A stretch of DNA of 64,000 bases from Magnolia sinica (Eukaryota; Streptophyta; Magnoliopsida; Magnoliales; Magnoliaceae). The DNA lies in assembly GCF_029962835.1 (NCBI RefSeq), contig NC_080585.1, positions 60,065,443-60,129,442 of the forward strand. The letters run 5' to 3'. A program made the translations under genes and the position numbers. This document shows positions 56,910-64,000 of this stretch, piece after piece. How positions within the stretch are numbered: position 1 is the stretch's first letter; each line of letters begins with the position of its first letter. Under the pieces are notes generated by a model that had not been told where the DNA came from, ran no database searches, and saw nothing but the letters and a program-made list of their open reading frames with translations.

Positions 56910-57640
56910 TTATTTAAGATCAGAGGATAAAGGTTTTAGGTCAAACTTTAGCACTTTGAAGCGAGACGGTAGAGGCACTACATTAGTTTGGGGTAATTCT
57001 TCAAATTGTGTCCTCCATCGGTTAACTTCAAGTACCGACGTAACATCGAGCATGACATTCATCTCCCTAATTATGTCATCATTCAAATCAGGGGAGTGGG
57101 CCAAGCACGTCTCTAGAGTGTCAGAGTATAGAGTCAGGATTTCTCTATCTTCTACGAAAGAATCTATCAAGTTAATGTTGTGGATATCATCAACATCCTT
57201 TAACTTTTTGCTCATGTTGAAAAAGATATTGAGCTCCAATGTCATATTTCTAAAAGATAAATTCATAATTCTATTCCTGCAATTAATGATTGCATTTGAT
57301 GTAGTAAGGAATGGGCGACCAAGAATGACAAGAATTTGAGTGCTCACGTCTATGATGGGTTGAGTATTTATGACAATAAAATCTACTGGATAGTAGAATT
57401 TATCAACTTGGACCAACACATCCTCAATCATCCCTCTAGGTACATGAACTGAGCGATCAACAAGTTGTAATGTGGTCTAGGTGGGTTTTAATTTACCTAA
57501 ACCCAATTGTTCATAAACCGAGTAAGGGATTAAGTTCACACTCACCCCTAAGTCATGAAGTGTGTGCTCAATCTGATAGTTCCTAATTACACAAGTGATG
57601 GTTGGGCGATCGGGATATTTGTATTTTTATAGCACATTTT
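56910..57640 (-). pseudogene. Athila protease
   Basis: The active-site segment reads HDLGVSVNLIPYSVYEQLGL near 57554, the Athila form in which DLG replaces DTG. A stop follows near 57480. The frame from 57431 reads DVLVQVDKFYYPVDFIV, ILGRPFLTTSNAIINC and MNLSFRNMTLE. It is the best preserved domain after integrase. Confidence 0.85.
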
Positions 57641-59470
57641 GCTTGAGGATGGCACTCACTTTTTCTGTCAAAAAGATTTTCTTTTGTATGTTTTGCCATC
57701 TTTTGGTAGTGCATAGATCTTTCAAAATTTTGACATATAAAGGGATTTTTTTAACGACATCCAGTAGAGGGATATTGACCTTCACTTTTTTAAGCACCTC
57801 TAGAATATCCTAAGAATTATATAGAGGTTTGGTGTAATCAACCGTTAAGGGAATGACACAATCAGCTTACTTTGAGGTTCCGGTTGTAACCCATATGGAG
57901 TAATGCTAGGTCTATCATTCTTATCTTCTTTGGGTTCCTAGGGCTTTTCAGCCCTTACTAGAATAGATTTGTCAATTGTCTTTTCACTCCTAAGTGTGGT
58001 GATAGACTTGGCTTGCTCCATTTGATTTGAAGAGCTTGGGTCACTAATTTCACATTGTGGCTTTGGATTGAGGAGAGGTTGGTCTGGAAGCATCCCTTTC
58101 TTCCCACTCGTTAAGTATGGATCAATCCTTTGAATGGACGATGCAAACATTCCCATTATTTTTTTGATATCCTTAAATGCTTGTACCGTATTTGGTTGAA
58201 TAACTCTTGATTTTGCATGAATTTTTGAACCGTATTCTCTTGGGGCCTCTTCTGATTTAAAAATTAAGTAAGGGCCTCTTGTGGGTTAGCCGTTTGTCCA
58301 TTCCTCCAACTAAAATTTTGGATGGTTTCTTTAGCTGGAATTATATGTATTTAAGGTGGGTCTTCTGAAAGGTTGGTAGAGTTGTTCACGACATTCGATT
58401 GCTCATTCAATATCTCTTGAAAGCAGGATTTGTTGGGAAATTCTTAGTTATATGTATGTTATAAGCACAAATACCACAAATAACTTCCGCAGCCTTATCA
58501 AATTTGATAGGTTCTGCCTTCTTAAGTTTTCATGGCCTCGACTTTTGTTGTAAGATTGGCCACTCTTGCACTCATATCATCTTTCTCTTTTAGAACATAA
58601 ATTGCTCCCCTTTCCTTTAATTGAGTAGGCTTAGAAGTGGTGAGTCTTGGAGAGTGTCCAATGATTGCGCATTTTCTGCCAATTAATTAAGGTAATCCCA
58701 CACATCATCGGCCTCTTTGTTCATGAATTCATCATTACACATCATCTTTACGAACTGGCGCATTGGTGAAGTTAATCAGTTATAGAAAAAGCTTATTGTT
58801 CGCTATACTTCATAGCTATGATGTGGACAGGAATTCATGAGATCTTTGAACCTTTCCCAACATTGGAAAAAGGTCTCTTCCTCTTTTTTGGGCAAAGTTC
58901 ATGATTGCCTTCCTTAAAGTGTTAGTTTTATGAAATTGGAAAAACTTTTTGAGAAATTTTCAGGTCATCTCGGCCCATGTGCTGATGGATCTTGGCTTTA
59001 AGGAGCGCATCCACATCTTGACCTTCTCTTTTAATGAAAAAGGAAACAATTTAAGTTACACTGTATCCTCAGACACGTTTGAAAAGTGTAATGTAGTGAC
59101 TATTTCATCAAACTCCTTAATGTGTAAATATGGACTTTCAGAATCTAGTCCATGAAACTTAGGAATGAGTTATATCACTCCAGGTTTGATATCCATGTTT
59201 CCTGCATTAAGTAGAAAGACCATGCAGGAAAGTGTACTCACCCCCGCCAGTTGTAAATAATCACGTAGAGTATGAGGTGGGGGTGCATTATGCACCTCGT
59301 TTTCATCTTAAACTTCATCAACTGGTGGTTGAGGTTGAGGTTGATTTGCAACCATCACTTCAATTAACTGAGAGGATCTCAAGTAGTGTCTAATCCTTTG
59401 ATGGATAGGCAACCCTTCGACTAATCCTCCTTCACTCAAGAGACGTTGAGTGTTCTCACGAACCTACTTG
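57641..59470 (-). pseudogene. Athila gag
   Basis: Recognisable pieces on the minus strand are LIPKFHGLDSESPYLHIKEF (about 59170-59110), LKLFPFSLKEKVKMWMRSL, AEMT...KFLKKFFQFHKT and ETFFQCWERFKDLMNSCPHH (about 58880-58820). Further down MGMFASSIQRIDPYLTSGKK starts at 58156. Frameshifts and stops are frequent. The PKFHGL-HIKEF and WERFKDL-CPHH motifs are typical of Athila gag. Confidence 0.8.
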
Positions 59471-59605
59471 GGCATGAAACACACACAACCCTCAAGTAAC
59501 TAAACAATTAAACATAAAAAGAAAACTAGAAAAACTAAAACAAATAAGAGATCTAAAAAAAATTAAGAGAGACGGTTAGAATAAAATTACCAAATAAGAG
59601 TTGCT

Positions 59606-60955
59606 TGTTCACAACCCTAAGTGTAAGGTCGCGATATAGTAATAATCCCGGTAAGACCGAGGTCGAATCCATAGGGACTGATCTTGTGCGTTTCTAAAAT
59701 TAACTAGAAGTAGAACTAGAAGAAGATATAAAACTAATTCTGAAGTGATTGAGAGAGTAATTATAAATTAAGTAATTAAAACTAAGAATTTAAAGGTGGG
59801 AACTAGGGTGCTAAGGATCCACTTGTAGTGATCTGGGATCCCTCTTGCTTGATTTAAGTAACACATAGAATTGGAGTCTTATCCTATCCAATTGGAAAAT
59901 ATCCTATCTAATTGGAAAATATATCAATAAAACCAAATCTGAAATTTCATTGACCTAATTCTCAATGAAGGAGAACTATGATAATTGGCAGGGATTCCAT
60001 CACCAAACCATGCCCAGGAGACAACGGCAAACAACAGGATTTACCAATCCCATAATCCCAAAGCAGGAGAATTGTGAAGATTATGAAGGATTCTATCACC
60101 CTACCATGCCCAAGGGACGATGGTGAACAATAAGACTTACTGATTTCGCAATCTCAAATCATGAAAAGAAGATACTTAAAGCTATTGAAGATCTACTGTA
60201 ATTTGAGTCACAATAAACCATTAAAAAATGAAAGTATTCCTTAAATATCAAATTAGAATCCATGGAATTCAACAGAAACATGAATTAAAGCAATAAAAAC
60301 ATCCCATCATGCTACAAGCTTCACCTTTTAGCCCTAGCTAAGAGGTTTAGCCAACCATAGACATGATTAGATCTAAAACCCTAGAAGAAAGCATGAAGAC
60401 AACTAAGGAAGAAGAAGAAAAACTCTTGGTGACGGCTTCTCCACCCTTTTGTTCTACTCCTTAAACCTTAGAAGATGCCTAGGAGCATCCTAGGGAGTCC
60501 TATTTATAGTTGTGAAACTCCAACTTTTGCACCTAGTTGGAAAAATCTAGAAACCGCCTTAAATTTACGCAGTTTGATAAAATAGACTTCACTCTGCGTA
60601 GTTTCGCAAAATAGACTTCACTATGCACAATTTCACAAAATTACCCAGAGTTTCAGAATATGCTTTTTCAGGATGATTTCAGAATTCCTTTTCTTCACTT
60701 CAAATCTTTGATTCTCTTCATTCCTCACTTGGTTTTCTTGGATCTTTGGCATGTGAATTCTTCAATCTTGGTCTCCTAAGATCCATCCCTTGCCTTGGTG
60801 ATTCTTGAGTATCAAATCCATGCTTTTAACACCCAATCCAATCTCTTAAATTCACCTTGCAATACAAATATGAGTAAAATAGAACATTAAGCATTATCAT
60901 GTTCATAAAACCAAGATATAAATGGGGGATAATATACAATATCTGACCCTCAACA
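59606..60955 (-). repeat. Solo LTR of an Athila-family element
   Basis: It is homologous to both LTRs of the surrounding Athila but more diverged, with the same TGTTCACAAC and CTCAACA plus-strand ends. TTGCT lies at 59601-59605 and again at 60956-60960, a perfect 5-bp target duplication. It was thus a separate insertion into the Athila leader, reduced later by LTR-LTR recombination. It contains an internal duplication of the GATTCCATCACC... CCAGGAGA segment. Confidence 0.92.
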
Positions 60956-61094
60956 TTGCTATGTTAGGAATCCTACAAAATAGAAAACAATGTTAGTTTC
61001 TAAAACTAATTTCAAAAAAAATCCTAACCTAAAAACAAAGTAGAAAAATAAATTTTAATATTAACCTAATTCTAATACCAATTAATTCCAGAAA

Positions 61095-61131
61095 AACATA
61101 GCCGTAGTCCCCGGCAACGGCACTAAAAACT
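61095..61131 (-). other. Athila primer site and leader start
   Basis: The minus strand reads TTTTTAGTGCCGTTGCCGGG, then GACTACGGCTATG. This is the hallmark Athila sequence TTTGGCGCCGTTGCCGGGGA with small changes, directly inside the 5' LTR. Confidence 0.85.
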
Positions 61132-62360
61132 TGTTCACAACCCCAAGTATAGGGTCGCGATGTAGTAATAACTCATGAGAAGAACGTCGAATCCACAAGG
61201 ACTAAACTTGTACGTATTCTGAAAAGAAGTAGAAGAAGATCTAAATTTGAATTCTGGAATAAAAGAGAGTAATTGTGAATAATGTTTAAACTAACAAATA
61301 AAGGTGAGAACTGGGGTGCTAAGGATCTACTTGTAGCTATTAAGATGCTACCTTGCTTGATTCAATAAACACAATTAGAATTGGAGTCCTACCCTATCCA
61401 ATTGGAAGATAAAGCAATTTAAATCAAATCTGAACTTTTCATTGACCTAATTCTTAATGGAGGAGAATTGTGAAGATTGGAAGGGATTCCATCACCCTAC
61501 CATGCCCAGGAGATGATGGTGAATAATGGGATTTACCAATCTTACTATCTGAAAATAGGAAAAGAAGATATCCGAAGCTATCCAAAACTGAAAATATTCC
61601 TTTAATATCAAACTAAAAATCAATGAAGTTCAATAAGAATAAGAATCAAAGCAAAATAAACATCCCAACACGCTACAAGCTTCACCTCTAAGCCCTAGCC
61701 CAGACGTTTAGCCAACCATAGACATGATTGGAACCACATCTCTTAAACAAAGCATGAAAAATAAACTAGGGAAGAAAAAAAACTCTTTGGTGGCTGCTCC
61801 ACCCTTGTGCTATACTCATTGAGACATTTCTAAACTCTAGAAGATGCATTGGAGCATCCTAGGGAGTCATATTTATAGTTGTGAAACTCTAACTTTCACA
61901 TCGAGTTAGAAAATCTAGAAACCGCATCAAATTTATGCACTCTACGCAGTTTTCCAAAATAGACTCGAGGTCTAAATCACCTCAAATTTAGCACTCCGCG
62001 TAGTTTTCTAAAATATACTTGGAGTTTCAGAATATGCTTTTCAGGACAATTTAAGGAATATGTTTGTTTTCAGTATAAATTTAGGATTCATTTTCTTCAC
62101 TTCAAATATTTTATTCTCTTCATTCCTCTCTTGATTTTCTTGGATCTTTGGCATGTGAATTCTTCATTAATGACTTTCAAATGTCCAAATCTTCATTTAG
62201 TAATCTTTCAAGCATCAATCTTCCTTTCGGTATCAATTTCACCTTAAGCTCTCGAAATCACCTCGCACATAAAAACATGCAAAATTAAATCGATTAAGCA
62301 CCAATGTTTATAAAACCAAGGTATAAAGAGGGAGATATATGTAATATTTCACACTTAACA
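61132..62360 (-). repeat. 5' LTR of the Athila element
   Basis: Minus-strand start TGTTAAGTGTGAAATATTAC, end GGTTGTGAACA. It aligns with 51551-52830, including the GATTCAATAAACA and CCATCACC blocks. Confidence 0.92.
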
Positions 62361-62365
62361 AGAAT

Positions 62366-62830
62366 GATACCTTGCAATCTAACCTTTACCAAAGAGGACG
62401 CCCGAGGTGTCCACCACCCCCATGACAATGCACTAGTGGTGGCTATGACCATAGCCAACTGCCAGGTTTTTTAAATTTTGGTGGACACCGGTAGCTCGGT
62501 AGACATCCTCTTCGCTGAAGCATTCGACAAAATGGTTATTGAAAGGTCCCGACTCCGACCTATCAAGACCTCATTGCTCGGGTTCACGGGGGATAAAATC
62601 ACCTCGGAAGGGTCAATCCAGCTTCTGGTCACCTCATGAGAAGGGAAAAATCAGTCAACAACCATGATCGACTTCCTGGTAGTCAATTCCCCCTCTATTT
62701 ACAATGTTATCCTCGGATGACCTTCCCTCAACACTTTTCGAGCAGTTGTGTCAACATATAATCTTACAATGAAGTTCCCAACTGACCACGACACCGAGCT
62801 AATCAAAGGAGATTAACAAGAAGCTCGATA
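62366..62830 (+). pseudogene. Tat protease
   Basis: The frame resumes after the Athila insertion: MIPCNLTFTKEDARGVHHPH, DNALVVAM, a stop, then ILVDTGSSVDILFAEAF with the active-site Asp at 62484-62486. NVILG and SLNTFRAVVSTYNLTMKFPT follow. It carries at least three stops. DTGSSVDIL is the Tat form of the protease site. Confidence 0.85.
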
Positions 62831-64000
62831 ATGCTACTCCTTGGCATTGAGAAATCAACAAGAAATGACCATAACTTCCCTTGACCCCCAAGAAGATTCT
62901 ATTGAGAGAGGGCAACCTATGGAGGACCTTATATCAATCTCGCTTGCTGAATCGGACCCGACCCTCACTGTCCAGGTCGGGTCATCTCTAGCTCCATCAC
63001 TATGAGAAGAGATAATGAACCTACTCTGATGATATTACAACGTGTTCACTTGGTCATGCCAAGACATGCCCAGAATTGATCTAAGAGTAATGGTTCATAG
63101 GCTAAATGTTAACCCAAACCACCGGCCGGTCAGGTAAAAAAGGAGAGCATTTGAAGCCAAACAATATGCCATCATTGGAGAGGAAGTCGGAAAACTCCTC
63201 GAAGTAGGATTCATGGAAGAAATATACTATCCAAACTGGATAGTTAACGTCGTCTTGGTGAAAAAAGCTAATGGAAGTGGTGAGTCTGTGTAGATTACAC
63301 TGACCTGAACAAAGCCTGCCTAAAGATAGCTTTCCCCTCCCTAGGATTGACCAGCTCGTCGACAGCATAGTCAGGCACTAGCTCTTGAGCTTCATGGACA
63401 CCTACTCAGGCTACAATCAAATTGTAATGCATCCTCATGATAAGCAAAAGACAACCTTCATTACCGACAAGGGCCTCTAATGCTATAAAGTCATGCCCTT
63501 TGGAGTAAAGAATGTTGGAGCCACATACCAGCAACTTGTCAATAAGATGTTTGCCCAACAGATCGGGAGCACTATGGAAGTCTACGTCGATGACATGCTA
63601 GTCAAGAGTATCAAAGCTAAGGATCACCTATTCGACTTGTAGGAAATGTTCACAATCCTCAAAAAATATCAAATGAAATTAAATCCGAGTAAATGTGCTT
63701 TTGGAGTCGGTTCAGGGAAATTCCTTAGGTTCATGGTCAATCAAAGGGGGATAGAGGCAAACCCTGAAAAAATCCAGGCTTTCTTCGATATGAACTCACT
63801 AAGAACAACAAGAGAAATCTAATGCCTCACAGGGAGAATAGCTACACTTAGTCGCTTCATATCCCAAGCTATAGACAAATGCCTTCCTTTCTTCAAACAA
63901 TTGAAGGGAAATAAAAAAGCAGAATGGACAGAGGAATGCGAGCTTGCCTTCCAAGAGCTCTGACAATACATGGGGTCTCCGCCATTAATTTCAAAACCTG
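62831..64000 (+). pseudogene. Tat reverse transcriptase (cut by the window end)
   Basis: A linker (SLAESDPTLTVQVGSSLAP) leads to RRAFEAKQYAIIGEEVGKLL and WIVNVVLVKKANGSG near 63140-63280. A frameshift near 63285 follows, then VDYTDLNKACLK. The catalytic motif YVDD lies at 63583-63594 (EVYVDDMLVKS). KYQMKLNPSKCAFGVGSGKF, ANPEKIQAF and the start of RNase H (AEWTEECELAFQEL) run to the window end. Several stops are present. Confidence 0.88.

Larger units (their letters stand above)
51551..62360 (-). mobile_element. Athila-type Ty3/gypsy element, inserted in the Tat element
   Basis: AGAAT occurs at 51546-51550 and again at 62361-62365: a perfect 5-bp target duplication. On the minus strand the order is 5' LTR (62360-61132), primer site, gag, protease, RT, RNase H, integrase, 3' region, polypurine tract, 3' LTR (52830-51551). 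Inside the leader lies a separate solo LTR (59606-60955). All domains contain stops or frameshifts. Confidence 0.93.
49000..64000 (+). mobile_element. Tat-type Ty3/gypsy element, interrupted by Athila; continues past the window
   Basis: 5' LTR (49000-49787), a leader with the conserved GTTTGGTGCCATCTGTGGG, and gag (49848-51550) come first. After the Athila insertion (51551-62360), Tat sequence resumes with protease and reverse transcriptase to the window end. The LTR shares its start and its CCTAACTTAGGCATCGGAGG block with the LTR at 3175-3826. Many stops occur in all domains. Confidence 0.88.

Noticed and set aside
56956-57339. 127-codon plus-strand frame
   Set aside because: Antisense shadow of the Athila protease region.
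63102-63368. 88-codon minus-strand frame
   Set aside because: Shadow of the Tat reverse transcriptase.

Overview
The window is plant nuclear DNA that consists almost entirely of nested transposable elements. I find no intact cellular gene. The organism is an angiosperm: the retrotransposon lineages (SIRE-type copia; Tekay, Tat and Athila types of Ty3/gypsy), CACTA ends, Mutator-like MITEs and captured fragments of a plant SMC2 gene and a SAUR gene all say so. A magnoliid is only a guess, from the many GTGGGCCCACC-type dispersed modules.

Left part (1-10080). A decayed SIRE-like copia pol fragment (2-1525) is followed by its probable 3' region. Next comes the 3' end of a Tat-type gypsy element with a candidate antisense extra ORF that has its own TATA box, then a MITE lying between CA repeats (3851-4210). 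A non-autonomous gypsy element on the minus strand (4764-8147) keeps both LTRs, gag and protease but no reverse transcriptase. A second, diverged MITE lies between simple repeats near 9.0-9.4 kb.

Centre (10081-44167). Two homologous 4-kb LTR-like units stand head to head: unit A (10081-14138) and inverted unit B (14139-16177 plus 41821-44167). Together they interrupt a dispersed repeat whose halves lie at 9841-10080 and 44168-44420 and which is uninterrupted at about 46.4-47.0 kb. Unit B is split by a Tekay-like chromovirus (16178-41820; 3.1-kb LTRs, near-perfect 5-bp target duplication). That element was hit twice more. An 11-kb CACTA element (24863-35850) landed at its polypurine tract, and a truncated SIRE copia (36106-39081) landed in its 3' LTR. 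The CACTA element is the most interesting object here. It has no recognisable transposase. It carries fragments of SMC2 (five exons with introns), an RRM protein, a SAUR protein and a coiled-coil protein, all on the minus strand, plus a 2.7-kb degenerate telomere-like array.

Right part (44168-64000). Dispersed repeats and a 521-bp foldback Mutator-like MITE with a 9-bp target duplication precede a Tat element (49000 to beyond the window end). An Athila element on the minus strand (51551-62360) interrupts that Tat element with a perfect AGAAT target duplication. The Athila itself contains a solo Athila-family LTR with a perfect TTGCT duplication. Order of events: Tat, then Athila, then the solo LTR on the right; dispersed repeat, then A/B, then Tekay, then CACTA and SIRE in the centre.

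All coding regions have stops or frameshifts, so nothing here looks autonomous. Any function would be through transcripts (inverted repeats, captured exons) or structure, not through encoded proteins.
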